Positions 34,601 to 46,530 of a stretch of DNA of 64,000 nucleotides are shown in pieces. The notes beneath the pieces were generated by a model. The model saw only the letters and a program-made list of their open reading frames with translations. It made no database searches and had not been told where the DNA came from. Source of the stretch: Stomoxys calcitrans (lineage: Eukaryota > Arthropoda > Insecta > Diptera > Muscidae); assembly GCF_963082655.1 (NCBI RefSeq), contig NC_081555.1, forward strand, positions 175,249,896 through 175,313,895, read 5' to 3'. Every line of letters starts with the position of its first letter. Positions within the stretch are counted from its first letter, which is position 1. Position numbers and translations under genes: made by a program.

Positions 34601-36359
34601 TTAAAACTCATTCATTGGTAATTTTCGTTGGATTAACTCCATTGACTACCAATGTCCTCTCAGGAGGAAATTTTGCTACCTAGTCTCGAAAAAAGCATTT
34701 TTGTGCTTCTAAGCCCCAAATTAACTATTTGCGAAGAAAAAAATATTTTATCAGTGCTACTTTTAATTCGGTGGTGAAAGGACAAAAATATGAAAACAAA
34801 ATTTATTACAAAAAAATTATGTCATGGCAATCTAACCTTGAAATGTTTAATTGGATCAGCATAACATTTAACTTTACTTTACTTTACTACCACTATACTG
34901 TGTATAATTATCTCATATTACTAATAAACATTATTTTATTTATTTAAAAGTAGGCTCAGCAAACAAATAAATATCGATAACAGCAAATAAAAAGAAAACA
35001 GCCTGGGAGTTAGCACAAGCCTAGGGAGCGGTGTAGACCACAGCCATATCATCCACACCACAATTCGTGATTGGGTGTTGTATATTTTGTCAATTAATGA
35101 CATTCGTCAGTCGGTTAATTTAATGTGTCCATAATGAATACAAACAATAAAGTGTTTACCAAAGCTTTGTTGTGTTAAAGTCGTCATCGTCAACGTCAGC
35201 GCCATTGCCATCGTCATTATCACCTTCATTACCTTTTGTTGCTCCTGGCAAATGAACAGGCCAATCCGGATTGTTGTTGGTTTGTGGGGTTCGCTGGCTG
35301 TGTGACTGACTGATGTGTGAATTAAACAGAGCTGGCTTGGCCTGCCGCCGCTGATGGTGATTGTTTTAATTACCCGCTTGCACTTTAAAAACGCCAATGT
35401 AATTTAATAGGTATTACACTCCCTTTCTCTATGATGGTGAAGGCGGTGGAAGATTTTCTGGTTTATTGGAAATGAATTTTAACGTTACCTCTGGGCAGGT
35501 GTTTTTGTTTTCATCCGACCACAACAACAGAAATGGATCTGCGTTGGCTTTGCCAAATGATAAACCCACGCCAACATAGGAAGGGAAAATTAATTGGGGA
35601 GGTATCAATGGCTTGAAGGTACAAAATACTCATTAGTTTGTTGATTTATTTTCCATCAATACGATATCCAATGAATGGCTGTTGTTGCACAGTGGGTGAA
35701 ATTTTGAGTCTTTGACACATAAGTTTAAAAAGCGTAATTTTTTACTATATGAAATCAACATGTAGGAATCTTCGCAACACAACAACATATTCGCTGCCTG
35801 TTAGTTAATGCACAAGTTCAATATGAACCAAGCTGTCACATTAAACAGCAGGGCACAATTCTAACCCATCCATCCAGTATCAAGAAAATTACTACTTTCA
35901 AACAACATCTACCACGCTCATTGATTTGCCATGCCTTTATATGACCATAGCCTTTTATTGACTCAGAGGCAATTATACTCAATTGTCATAACAGTAGCTT
36001 CATATTCTCACTCATTCTCAAAAGTCATATGTTAAGCAATGAACACCATCTTCACTCTGCCCCTCTCAAAAGCTGTGACAGTTAAGCATACACACTCTAC
36101 CATTTACCTACTCTCTCTCTCTCTCTCTCTTGCTTTTCATGCGATACTCTTTTTTTGGATTATAAACTGTTATTGTACTTTTAATAGCATGCATACAGCA
36201 ACTACACCTAACGCCAACTGCAGAGCAACAACAAAATGTTCGCCTATAATGTTAAAGAGGCATTATTTTTAACATGATTCATGTTTTAACTAACTCAAAA
36301 CATGCATTGCCACATGTGGACTTTCGGAAATTATAAGTAGAACTTAAATTAAGGTTCCT
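34601..36359. other. Non-coding stretch
   Basis: Single-copy-looking DNA. Segment 34960-35420 is relatively GC-balanced with GTCGTCATCGTCAACGTC-type triplets and TTAATTTAATG motifs, so it could be intronic regulatory DNA. No exon with splice sites was recognised. Confidence 0.45.
36111..36130. repeat. CT microsatellite
   Basis: Ten uninterrupted CT units. Confidence 0.95.
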
Positions 36360-36600
36360 TGCTTCAAGGCGAGGACATCAGAAAAAATCTTCAACAGTGG
36401 TTATTACCTCACTACTTCAGTCTACCTTTGTAAGGTGAATTCCATGGCAGCGGGTTGTACGTACCTGATTAACCCGGTGGAGGCCTTCATCGGCAAGGGC
36501 TACCGCCTCAGTGTACAACACACTGCAACAACAAAAACATTTGAAAGGTATTCAGCCATGTAAAATTTCTCTACTACAAGGAGTTGCCAAGGGACACGCC
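36360..36600 (+). mobile_element. SINE split by a LINE-tail insertion
   Basis: Diverged SINE body (GGCGAGGACATCAGAAAAAA, CAACAGTGGTTATTACCTC, then after the insertion GTATTCAGCCATGTAAAATT). The tRNA head is gone. The reading resumes exactly after the duplicated target site, so the two parts are one SINE. Confidence 0.65.
36437..36539 (+). mobile_element. 5'-truncated LINE end with target-site duplication
   Basis: About 100 bp of LINE 3' sequence (GGAGGCCTTCATCGGCAAGG, CCGCCTCAGTGTACAACACA) ending in a CAACAACAAAAA tail. It is flanked by TTTGTAAGGT (36427-36436) and TTTGAAAGGT (36540-36549), which fits target-primed insertion. Confidence 0.75.
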
Positions 36601-37205
36601 GCACAGAATTGCGCCTTGTAAGGGCTCAAGAAGCAAAATCGGGAGACCTGTTTATATGGGAGTCGTATCAAGCTATATATTAATTCAGACCATATTGAAC
36701 ACGTATATTGAAGGTTATGGAAGAAACCGTGGTACAAAATTTCTGCCAAATTGGATAAGAATTACATCCTCTAGCGGCTCAAGATGTTAAGATCCCAGAT
36801 CGGTTTAAATGGCAGCTATATCAGGTTATGCACCGATTTGCGTCATACTCAGCACAGTTGTTGGAAGTCATAACAAAATACCTCGCCCAAAATTTTAGCC
36901 AAATTGGATAAGAATTGCACCCTCTAGAGGCTCAAGAAGTCAAGATCCAAGATCGGTTTATACGGCAGCTAAATCAAGTTGTAGACCGATTTCTACTATA
37001 CTTCGCACAGTTGTTGGAAGTGATATCAAAACACCTCGTGGCAAATTTCCGATTTGAACCTTACCTAGCACAGTTGTTGGAAGTGATATCAAAACACCAC
37101 GTGTAGTCAGTCAAATCGGACAATAATTGCACCCTCTAGAGGCTCAAGAAGTCAAGACCCAAGAACCGTTTATATGGCAGCTGTATCAAAACATGGACCG
37201 AATTG
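36600..37205 (-). mobile_element. R-family array fragment
   Basis: Minus-oriented units (AAATTGGATAAGAATTGCAC, CCTCTAGAGGCTCAAGAAGT). One unit has an internal duplication of CACAGTTGTTGGAAGTGATA (about 37006 and 37069). It stops abruptly at the Helitron junction near 37205. Confidence 0.75.
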
Positions 37206-38503
37206 ACCCGATAATTTTTTGATATCGGGAGGAGGGGCGGACCCTCCCCCTTACTCCAAAAGTACTACCCAAAAATAAAAGTGGACCGATCGGGACAATA
37301 TGGGATTCAAATGAAAGGTATTCAAGTGTAAAGTACGAATTTCATAATAAAATTTGGGTCCAAGTACCTGGGGGCCGCCCCAGCACCAAAGCCCCTTAAA
37401 ATAGGTTTATTTGACAATCATGACAACATGGGACTCAAATGAAAGGTATTCGGGAGTAGATTACAAATATGGTCAGAAAGTAGGAATAGGCTTTATAATT
37501 TATTGGTAACGGACGGGGGCGGACCCTCCACCGTTACCCCGAAAACACCACCCAAAATCAAAATTGGACCGATAAGGACAACAGGGTATCAAATAAAAAG
37601 TATGCGGAAGTAGATAACGAATCTAGCATATAAATTCATGTCGAAGTATAGGGGGTTACCCCACTCCCACAAAAACGCCAAAAATGGGCACATTAGCCAA
37701 TCACGTATATATGAGACTCGGATTGTTTGTTCCGTATAGACTGAAAAACGACAGAACCGATTTTTTCGAAATTTTCGCAAATTGTGTAGGATGGTCTGGA
37801 AGGAAACATAGGAAACATACAATTTTTCGGTATCGGAAGGGGGACGGACCGTCCCCCCTATGTCGAAAGCACAACCCAAAATCAAAAGTGGACCGATCGG
37901 GACAATATAGGTATCAAATGAAAGGTATTGGAGTAGAATACGATTATGGTATTAAAATTTAAGTGTAAGTACCCGTCGGGCCGCCTCAATGCCTAAACTG
38001 ACCCAAACAGACATATTGGACGTTCATTTCAATATGGGGCTCAAATAAAAGGTATTCGGGAGTAGATTTCAAATCTGGCATTAAAAATCAGATCGAAGTA
38101 TGGGGGTTATGGCACCCCTCAAAAACGCAATTAGACCCATTCTGCCTGTATGATACTTAACTGAATCGATTTTCTTAAAATTTAAGATTCCGATTCAAGT
38201 TTAAACTTAATGATAAGGGACCCTTTTTATAGCCGAGTCCGAACGGCGTCCCGCAGTGCGACACCTCTTTGGGGAATTTTTTTTTAAATGACCATGCATG
38301 GCATTGTACTTCGTAAATGTAGCCAACATTAAGAGGGGATAAACACCGCTTTGTTCGATGTTCTTGCCAGGATTCGAACGCGTTCAGCGTCATAGGCTAC
38401 AATGGCACGAATTCGATATCCGCATTCAGGGCAACGTGTTCCCAGCCTAAAAAGATATTAGAGAGTTAAAGAAGGCGCAGCGGAGCGGGGCCGGTTCGGC
38501 TAG
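37206..38503 (+). mobile_element. Helitron, 5'-truncated, with canonical 3' end
   Basis: Internal modules as in 1166-3577 (GATATCGGGAGGAGGGGCGG, CAAATGAAAGGTATTCGGGA), then the 3' end GAAGGCGCAGCGGAGCGGGG followed by CCGGTTCGGCTAG and T. The last 30 bases match the 3' end of the 8219-10782 element apart from the hairpin, so both belong to one lineage. The 5' end is lost at the R-repeat junction; a SINE is nested at 38184-38400. Confidence 0.8.
38184..38400 (-). mobile_element. SINE nested in Helitron
   Basis: Minus-oriented SINE with body (ATAGCCGAGTCCGAACGGCG, AGTGCGACACCTCTTTGG), a GATGTTCTTGCC variant and a shortened tRNA head (GGATTCGAACGCG). Confidence 0.8.
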
Positions 38504-40008
38504 TATTACATATTTTTTGGGGGCAGACTACGTAACATACCTCCGTCGAAATACTGCAAGGCTGCGCTCTAGGAATGTGGCGGTAACAATGTCAAAGGTT
38601 GAAGGTAGTGGCGATGGTTTCCCGTCGAGAAATGAATAAGATTTTGAAATGGAGAAATAAAATTACCTTCTTTAAAATTTCATACCTATAATGCAAGCTG
38701 CCAACAAAAAGATGGCATAGTGGTGAAATTTATGTTTTGAATTTTATTCACTGAATTCGATAATATTTGACTATACATCATGTCTCGAATTTTAAACCAA
38801 TTATGCAAACCGTTGCAGTGTTGAGTTAAATTCATAAAAAGACCTCCCCTGTAGGACTCGATTTTTTTTACTAAAACTTTTTTGGCGATTAGGACTGCCT
38901 GCCTGTCATGGATTTCATCAGCATCATAACAGAGATTTCGTTTTTAGTTATTTAACAAATTAAACTCACTTCTCTTCCCGCTATGTTAGAGAGATAACTT
39001 TGTTTGTTTTTTATTTCTCACCCAACATTCTGCACTCTCATCACACCCAATCAAACTTTCATGCACGAGGCAGAAGCAGCAGCAGCAGCAATAATGACGT
39101 ACGTACTCGCATGTGTCAAACAACCTCTAATGATTGTTGTTGTTGTAGCTACTGCTAAGTAATTTTGTTGTGAGAGGGAGAGTGTCTAAAAAGGTTGTTT
39201 CGTTTCGTTTTCGTTTCATTCATTGAAATGCAATAAAAACGTGATCAATTTACAAAATCAACACCAAGCTTGGTGATGGCTGAGAGAGATACTATGTTAT
39301 ATACAAACGCTCTGACACCTAAATGGTCAAATGGACATACATCAAGTGATAATTTGTAATGTGGGAAATTTGTTACGAAGTTCATCAATAATTTGTGGAA
39401 AGTCCGTGAAACTTTTTCTTTCTTAATGTATGATTGGTTGTTGTGTTTTGAAAACTTTTCCATAGGATGGGAATTTAGCAACGATGTGGGACAGAAAAAA
39501 ACAACGAAAGCCACACAGAAAAAAAAGTTGAATGAAAATTTTAGATTTTTCCTCAATCGTAGGATTTTACCAATGAAATCAAGTCAAAGTAGCAATACTT
39601 TAAAATAGAGATGTTACCTCTAAATTCAATTTCCTATTTACTAACGGACACAACCATCCGTTTCAGATTTCGATCGCTGATTGATTCTTATTTTACTTTA
39701 CACGTGACTTTCTAATTATTATTTTTTGGAAATTTCTTTTTTTAAACTTAACATCTTAACTTAAAAAATCTTGAAAATTTAGAGTCGCTGCTATTTGTGA
39801 GGCTATTTTTTCTCTTTAACTAAGGTACACTGTTTTCTTGTCCCAAGGTCAATTTTCTAACTTTTAACGATATTTTGATCTTCAAGGATCTATTAACCTA
39901 CCATTAAAATAAAATATCCTTAAGATCAAGGAAACTATCTTTGATCAAAGGAAGCTTTACCTTAAAAAATTGGAAATTGTTCTTCTTTAAATTAAGTTTG
40001 CTTATCTT
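38504..40008. other. Non-coding stretch
   Basis: Contains a short CAG run at 39072-39090, TTGTTGTTGTAG simple sequence and T-rich tracts. The end (39990-40008) holds an inverted copy of the AT-rich repeat at 21673. No exon is supported. Confidence 0.45.
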
Positions 40009-40222
40009 TGGTGGCCCGCGTGGCGCAGAGGTTGGCATGTCTGCCTATGATGCCGAACGCCTGGGTTCCAGCGTGAACATCAAAAAAAAATGTTCAGCGG
40101 TGGTGGTTATCCCCTTACTATGGATGGCTACATTTGTAAGGTATCCAGCCATGTTGAAACTTCTTTACCAAGTGGTGTTGCTATGCGGCACGAAGTTCGG
40201 ACTCGTCATAAAAACACTTTTC
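40009..40222 (+). mobile_element. SINE, variant subfamily
   Basis: Starts GGTGGCCCGCGTGGCGCAGA. The A box (TGGCGCAGAGGTTGGCA) is intact, the B box is damaged (GGTTCCAGCG). The body runs to GGCACGAAGTTCGGACTCGT. Confidence 0.75.
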
Positions 40223-40236
40223 TGATATTCTTGCCA

Positions 40237-40328
40237 CTTTTTCTGATGTTCTTGCCAGGATTTGAACCCAGACGTTCAGCGTCAAAGGTGGACGTGCGTG
40301 CTAACATATGCACTACGGCGACCAGGTC
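40237..40328 (-). mobile_element. SINE head, inverted next to the previous copy
   Basis: Minus-oriented tRNA head (GATGTTCTTGCCAGGATTTG, then AACCCAGACGTTCAGCGTC, GCACTACGGCGACC). Together with 40009-40222 it forms a tail-to-tail pair of SINE parts. Confidence 0.75.
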
Positions 40329-41393
40329 TTTGTGCGGTATCTCTTTTTAGGCAAACAAAGAATAATGGATAAGAATTGGATAAGATATATTATTTAATTT
40401 TAATTTTTAACCGATTTCATACCATTAAAAATATTAAACAACATTTGGTTTTGAAGTACATGCAGATACCCAAGAACAAAATTTTTTCAACATATTTTAA
40501 AGCAAAAATGTTGCTGGGTATGTATGTGTGAATGTATAGAGTTTGCATATCATGCCACACATGGGGGCTTTAAAGTTCTCCTCTTTTGAATAATTGCTTA
40601 TGTCTTATTTTTCCACTTCAAGTTGCTCAAACAGTTCAAGGTAGGTCATTTAGTGTCTGTTAGAAGGATTATCATCGTTAAACCCTGTCTGACACTTAAA
40701 TCACGGCAAAACTTATGTCCTAAGCTAAAAAGGGTAGTGCAAGGGTTGGTTGCAATAACAAATTAGCACGAAGAATAAAAAGAAATGCAAAAAAGTGTTT
40801 ACATGTAGGCTAGCATATACATACATACATACATTAGAAACATATATATGTTTACGTGTGTGACTGAGTTTGATTCTATGCTTTGTTGTTCCCTCTCTCT
40901 TAAGTTAACTCTCTCCCAATAGGAAATTTATTGCCTGAGGTCATGCAATGTGTAAAACCAAAGTCGCGTTCACACAGACACACATCGGCTTTAGAGCTTA
41001 GCGCAATCGTTTTGTTCGCAAACAATTGGGTTTTTACTTTAAATTTCAAAAACCTTGTGCGGACGCATTCATTCGATGTATGCTCTATAAAAGCTGCACG
41101 GTTGTGTTAGTTGGTTGTGGGTGGGGTCGCAATCACGAAAAGTTGGTTACACTAGGCTAACCGTTTAGCCGAATTTTTCATTAACCGATTTGTTTGATTG
41201 GGAAATTCTAAATGTAAATCAACTTTTGACCATACTAAAAAAATATTCTAGGTTTAACAGTATATTTCTATATATATTTCAATTTTAGATTGAGACTCCA
41301 TATTGAAAATTGATTACAATCAAACTTCGATAAAGTTTTCCGTAAAAAAAGTCGTATGAAAATTAAATTTAAGGGAATATATCTACCAGCTCG
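40329..41393. other. Non-coding stretch
   Basis: Includes a CATA tetranucleotide run around 40815-40835. No gene or transposon was recognised. Confidence 0.45.
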
Positions 41394-41440
41394 TGCCGGT
41401 AGCCGAGTTGGTAGTGTGCTCAGATTACCAGCGCGGTTCG
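41394..41440 (+). mobile_element. Second-type SINE head fragment
   Basis: GGTAGCCGAGTTGGTAGTGT with an intact A box and GATTACCAGCGCGGTTCG; it matches 4201-4250. It abuts the right end of an R element. Confidence 0.6.
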
Positions 41441-42382
41441 CTAAGTTCGGCCGGGCCGAACCTTATATACCCTCCACCAAGGATCGCATTTGTCGAGCTC
41501 TTGCCACGGTGTCTCTTTTTAGGCAAAGCATGAGAGAAGCCGTTGTACAAAATTTCAGCCAAATTGGATAATACTTGCGCCCTTTAGAGGCTCAAGAAGT
41601 CAAGATCCCATATCGGTTTATATGGCAGCTATATCAGGTTATGGACCGATTTGAACTATTCTTAGCACAGTTGTTGAAAGTTGTAACAAAACACCTCATG
41701 CAAAATTTCAGCCAAATCGGATAATAATTGCGTCCTCTAGTGGCTCAATAAGTCAAGAACCCAGATCGGTTTATATGACAGCTATATCAGGTTATGGACC
41801 GATTTGAACCATTCTTAATACAGTTGTTATAAGTCATAACAAAACAGGTCATGCAATATTTCAGCCAAATCGGATAATAATTGCGTCCTCTAGTGGCTCA
41901 AGAAGTCAAGACCCCTGATCGGTTTATATGGCAGCTATATCAGGCTATGAACCGATTTCAACTATTCTTAGCACAGTTGTTGGAAGTTATAACAAAACAC
42001 CTCATGCAAAATTTCAACCAAATCGGATTAGAATTGTGCCCTCTAGCGGCTCAAGAAGTCAAGATCCCAGATCGGTTTATATGACAGCTATATCAAAACG
42101 TGGACAGATATAGCTTATTTGCAAATCCAACCAACCTACGCTAATAAGAAGTATTTGTGCAAAATTTCAAGCGGCTAGCTTTACTCCTTCGAAAGTTAGC
42201 ATGTTTTCGACAGACAGACGGACGAACGGACGGACGGACGGACATGGCTAGTTCCACTTAAAATGTCATGACGATCAAGAATATATATATATACTTTATG
42301 GGGTCTTAGACGAATATTTCGAGGAGTTACATACAGAATGACGAAATTAGTATACCCGCATCCTATGGTAGAGGGTATAAAA
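41441..42382 (-). mobile_element. R-family element, full length
   Basis: Minus-oriented. Right end: AAGTTCGGCCGGGCCGAACC and TATATACCCTCCACCAAGG. Array marker CGGTTTATATG lies at about 41614, 41767, 41920 and 42073 (exact 153-bp steps). The leader appears as GACGGACGGACGGACATGGC. Left end: CCTATGGTAGAGGGTATAAA. Confidence 0.9.
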
Positions 42383-42434
42383 ACAATGCAAACTACAATT
42401 GTGCAAACGGAGTGGGATGCAGCCAACTTAACAG

Positions 42435-42539
42435 AGAAGTTTTACGCTGAAAAATTTTTTTGATGTTCTTGCTAGGATTTGAACCCAAGCGTTCAGCGTC
42501 AAGGTTGGAAGTGCTAATATATACACTACGGCGGCCAGC
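42435..42539 (-). mobile_element. SINE head fragment
   Basis: ACGCTGAAAAATTTTTTTGA, GATGTTCTTGCTAGGATTTG, AACCCAAGCGTTCAGCGTC: tRNA head plus the start of the body, minus-oriented, of the same variant as 40237-40328. Confidence 0.75.
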
Positions 42540-42653
42540 AGGAACTACTTTTTCGTATAACTTTTGTATAAAACCAAATCAACTTTGTCGTTATCATACT
42601 CCACAACCTGCTCTTCATGTGCTTCTTGGTCTTCATCCTTTCCATTGTCATTT

Positions 42654-42779
42654 CCTAATGCCCATATACACAAAACTTAATGAAGCTTTAAAGTAGATTC
42701 ATTTGACAGATCTATGAAGGATATATGTCAAATAAACCTACTTTAAAGCTGCATTAAGTTTTGTGAATATTGGCATAGG
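42654..42779. repeat. Long imperfect palindrome
   Basis: Left arm CCTAATGCCCATATACACAA...TTTGACA (42654-42708) and right arm TGTCAAATAAACCTACTTTA...GGCATAGG (42726-42779) are near-perfect complements, with an 18-base spacer. This is a snap-back structure or tiny MITE. It touches the LINE tail that begins at 42780. Confidence 0.85.
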
Positions 42780-43044
42780 TAAGGTTAGATTAGGTTAGGA
42801 TGAAAAGAGGGTGCGGATGTTAATCAGCCCCATGCCACTATAAACATACACCTAAGCCAGAAAAAAACTAAAAAGTAACCTTGAAAAAAGAAAATGAAAA
42901 GTCAGGAATTCCGTGCTACTTACAAAATCCTTAATTGTTTTCCATACCACTCCCCTAAGTTGGTTCATATCTGGTATTGTGTCCCCATCTAAATACCGGT
43001 GTCTTTTAACTGCGAAAGCCGGGCAATGACATATGCTCCGTCTC
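42780..43044 (-). mobile_element. LOA-like LINE 3' end
   Basis: Matches the 3' region of the LINE at 58251-61075 (AAGGAATTCCGTGCTACTTA-like sequence at about 42905, TAAGTTGGTTCATATCTGGT, GCGAAAGCCGGGCAA). On the minus strand it finishes with CATCCTAACCTAATCTAACC, a TAACCTA-type tail. It keeps a 37-base stretch (CCCATCTAAATACCGGTGTC and onward) missing from the 58-kb copy. Confidence 0.75.
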
Positions 43045-43812
43045 ATCACGCTAACTTTCGAAGGAGTAAAGCTAGCCGCTTGAAATTTTGCACAAATACT
43101 TCTTATTAGTGTAGGTTGGTTGGGTTTGTAAATGGGTCATATCGGTCCATGTTTTCATATAGCTGCCATATAATCCGATCTTGGGGCTTGACTGCTTGAG
43201 CCTCTAGAGGGCGCAATTCTTATCCGATTTGATTGAAATTTCGCAGGACGAGTTTCGCTATGACTTCCAACAACTGTGCTAAGTATGATTGAAATAGGTC
43301 AATAACTTGATATAGCTGCCTTATAAACCGATCTTGGGTCTTGACTTCTTTAGCCTCTAGAGGGCGCAATTCTTATCCGATTGGATTGAAATTTTGCAGG
43401 ACGTGTTTCGCTATGACTTCCAACAACTGCGCTAAGTATGATTGAAATAGGTCAATAGCCTGATATAGCTGCCTTATAAACCGATCTTGGGTCTTGACTT
43501 CTTCAGCCTCTAAAGGGCGCAATTCTTATCCGATTAAAATGAAATTTTGCACGACGTGTTACGCTACGACTTCCAACAACTGTGCTAAGTATGGTTGAAA
43601 TCGGTTATTAACCTGATATAGCTGCCACATAAACCGATCTTAAATCTTGACTTCTTGAGCCATTAGAGGGCGCAATTCTTATCCAATTTTAATGAAATTT
43701 TGCACGAAGTATTTTGTTATGATATCCAACAACTGTGCCAAGTATGCTTCAAATCGGTTTATTACCTGATATAGCTGTCATATAAACCGATCTGGGGACT
43801 TGACTTCTTGTT
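43045..43812 (+). mobile_element. R-family array, both ends missing
   Basis: Plus-oriented. Array markers lie at 43167, 43320, 43473, 43626 and 43779 (exact 153-bp steps). It begins within the leader (CTAACTTTCGAAGGAGTAAA). Confidence 0.85.
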
Positions 43813-44458
43813 TTCATTTAAATTTGCTTCTATGGTGGATATTTTTGTCTCGAATTTTTGTTTTTAAATTCCATCTTTTTAAATAGATTTTCTTTGAAAA
43901 TCGAATTTAAGGAAATTCATAAACCACATTTCCAAAAAGATAAAATTTTGGTCCATAAATAGAAAAACATTGTAAACTACCTTTCTGCACAATAGCAAAA
44001 CTTTTAATTGGATATCATTACCCAAAAACTCTTTTTTCTTGAGCAGCTCCTTCTCCTTTCCAATGCCTGTTGGTGAGTTTAGTGGTATTTGGTTGATACA
44101 TTTGTACTGTCTTGAACATGCCTTATGAATATACTGATGATGCCATCAACATAGTGTTGCCGATCTATCTTAGTGTTGTTATTTCTCTATATAACAGCCC
44201 TGGCGTTAATGAGTGTTGCCAATTTTCTAACGGTACTAAATGTGGTCGCTTTAACTCATTGGACTTTTGTCACATCGTATCAAAGATGAACATAAGTTCA
44301 TAAGTGTCTCTATAGTGGACGTTTTCGCCTGGAATTTTTATTATTAAATATTAAGTTTTTATTTAAATTTCGTTAATAATATAATACAAGGAAATTCTGA
44401 AAATGACATTCCAAAGAGATTTTAATTAAAAAAGTTCATTGAATTAAAAAAAAAATTA
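43813..44458. repeat. Pair of related AT-rich blocks with intervening non-coding DNA
   Basis: Blocks at about 43828-43950 and 44308-44435 share TCTATRGTGGA, TCGAATTTTT/CTGGAATTTTT, AAGGAAATTC and ACATTCCAAAGAGAT in order. They look like two diverged copies of a small AT-rich element. 43960-44300 between them shows no feature. Confidence 0.4.
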
Positions 44459-44850
44459 CAGTCGGACCTCGATTTTTCGAATACTCGGGACCGAAGACCT
44501 CCGAAAAGATCAGAAAATGTTGACTAATGCTGGCGGTATTTATGATATAGCAGCCATGTTAAAAACTTCTCTCAAAAGAGCTATGGCACTGCGGTATGCC
44601 GTTAGGACTCGGCCTTAAAAAGTCCCTTATCATTGAGCTTAATCTTGAACCACACGGCCCTTATTGATATGTGAGAAGTTTACCCCTGCTCTTTAAGGGA
44701 ATGTTTATGGGCAAAATTTGAAATTATAAAATGTGCTTATACTCCCGTATAATAGAGCTAATCACGGATAATCGAGTTAATCGAAAAAAACCAAAGATAT
44801 CTTTTCTATCCCGGATAATTGAGGTTTGCCGGATAATCGAGGTCCGACTG
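44459..44850 (+). mobile_element. Pogo-type MITE carrying a SINE
   Basis: Terminal inverted repeats CAGTCGGACCTCGATTTTTC and GGATAATCGAGGTCCGACTG, flanked by TA. The end sequence is typical of pogo/Tigger-type elements. Without the nested SINE the element is about 180 bp and non-coding. Confidence 0.85.
44516..44728 (+). mobile_element. SINE nested in pogo-type MITE
   Basis: Head-less SINE body: TAATGCTGGCGG, GCACTGCGGTATGCCGTTAG, TCCCTTATCATTGAGCTTAA, TTGATATGTGAGAAGTTTAC, tail GGGCAAAATTTG. Confidence 0.8.
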
Positions 44851-44852
44851 TA

Positions 44853-46530
44853 TGAAACCAAATTAGACGAATTTTTTTTTTGCTGAAGTTAAATTTTGTA
44901 AAGGTTGATGAGTTTTCCTTTGAAAATTTTGATTAAATCTTCCTCAAAAATGGTTGTTCATAAAAAAACCCGAATGCGAAAAGCTTTGAATACCGTTTTT
45001 TATCACTCTAATTACAGGCGATTTGCGAAACCGTAAAACACGGTTGAAAAGTGTTAACAAACCATTATTTTACTGCGGGCAACCATACGAGAGCACATGC
45101 ATACAAAGACTCAGGCGTATACAAGCATATCAATCGATTTGAGTTTTTGCAATGTAGAAGGTGAATGATGCTTGGGTGGAAACAGGGGAGAAAGAAGGAC
45201 CCAAGCGGCAGAAAGGGCAAGAAAGCAAACAAACAGAACACAAAGGAAACGATATTGAAGTACAAAGCCATTAAAGCCTTTTACCAGACCTGCAGCAGGA
45301 TAAAAGTGTAGTAAGCAAATATACTAACACACACACACGCACTCACGTATACGTTGTCATGCAAGCACATAAACGAAATATAACAGGGAATGACCATAAT
45401 GACGAGTACGGCCATGTAGGTATCACAAAGTTCGTCTACCATCGTCTGTCGGTCACTCTGTTATGTATACAACAGTTAGCCTGGCAGTGAGTGTATATGA
45501 TAGGTTATTCTCCATTTCTCTGACATTTGGTGTGTTGTGGTGGCATTAACACACATTTTTGTACTGCAATTACCAGTGTTGTAAATTTTTGTATAACCTC
45601 AATTTACAACGCAAAAAAACTCACTCATACTAACCCTTTGTAGAAGGGGCACAAAGAGAAAAAGAGACAAAAAGCGTACACACAACAAAGGTGTGCTAGG
45701 AAGTTTTCGTTTTAAACTCGCTTTGTGGGTTTTATATGCAGGTGTCATTGGTATGCCGCCATTGCGTATACGTGTCGCTGTGCCCGGCATCCATAATGAT
45801 GAACTATTTGTCTTTCGGTGCGTGCGCCAGGCTGTAACTATTTTCAATGGTGATGGATGCGTTAAAAAATCTCCTTTCACTTGATTGTTGTTGTTTAACA
45901 ACACAAGAACAAACGAAAAAACAACAACAATCAAACAATAATGAAAAAAAAAACACAACTAGGGAATGTTAACATCAAAGCTTATGATGTTTCCCTACCT
46001 CTCTCACTCTCTCAATGAGAAAGAGAATAAATTATATTTTGATTCTGTTTAAGTTTAACGGTACTAAAGAGGGTTGTTTGTATGATGGCTAAGGAGAGCT
46101 GTAATTCAGTCGTTTTGTATTGTCAAAAGTGACATTTAGCTGAAATTATAAGGGTGTATGACATTAAACGAAGAAAAATCGTTACAAATTATATTTTATT
46201 CCTTGGGGAGAATATGATAGCACTAATTTGCACGCTTTATTAAAGATTTTAATCAAACTGGAGCCGCATGATTGGTACACAGAAAAAAATAACTCTTATG
46301 GTGATTTCGATTCTAAAAAAAAACACTAATTTTGCACAAATTCAGGACAAAATTTTGTAAATGTCTCATAGTGTTACACTTTTTGCATTTTTAATTGAAC
46401 ATGTTCATATGTCCATATGTAGTAATTTCGACCAAATAATACGGTTATTGCATACTCTTCTTCGAATGAAGAACTTTCCAGAAATCCATTTAATATGCCG
46501 TTAGCTAAATAAAACGTGGTCACTTTTCCA
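44853..46530. other. Non-coding stretch
   Basis: Single-copy-looking. A CA tract lies near 45330-45345. The overlapping open frames at 45599-45958 (-) and 45693-45884 (+) contain GTATGCCGCCATTGCGTATA but no recognisable domain or splice context. I treat them as chance frames. Confidence 0.45.

Noticed and set aside
36480..36530. Coding exon in GGAGGCCTTCATCGGCAAGG region
   Set aside because: The same sequence occurs at 34085-34175 with a CAA-rich tail and is flanked by a target duplication, so it is a LINE end.
45599..45958. 119-residue minus-strand frame
   Set aside because: N-terminal part translates TTGTTGTT-type simple sequence; no conserved motif seen.
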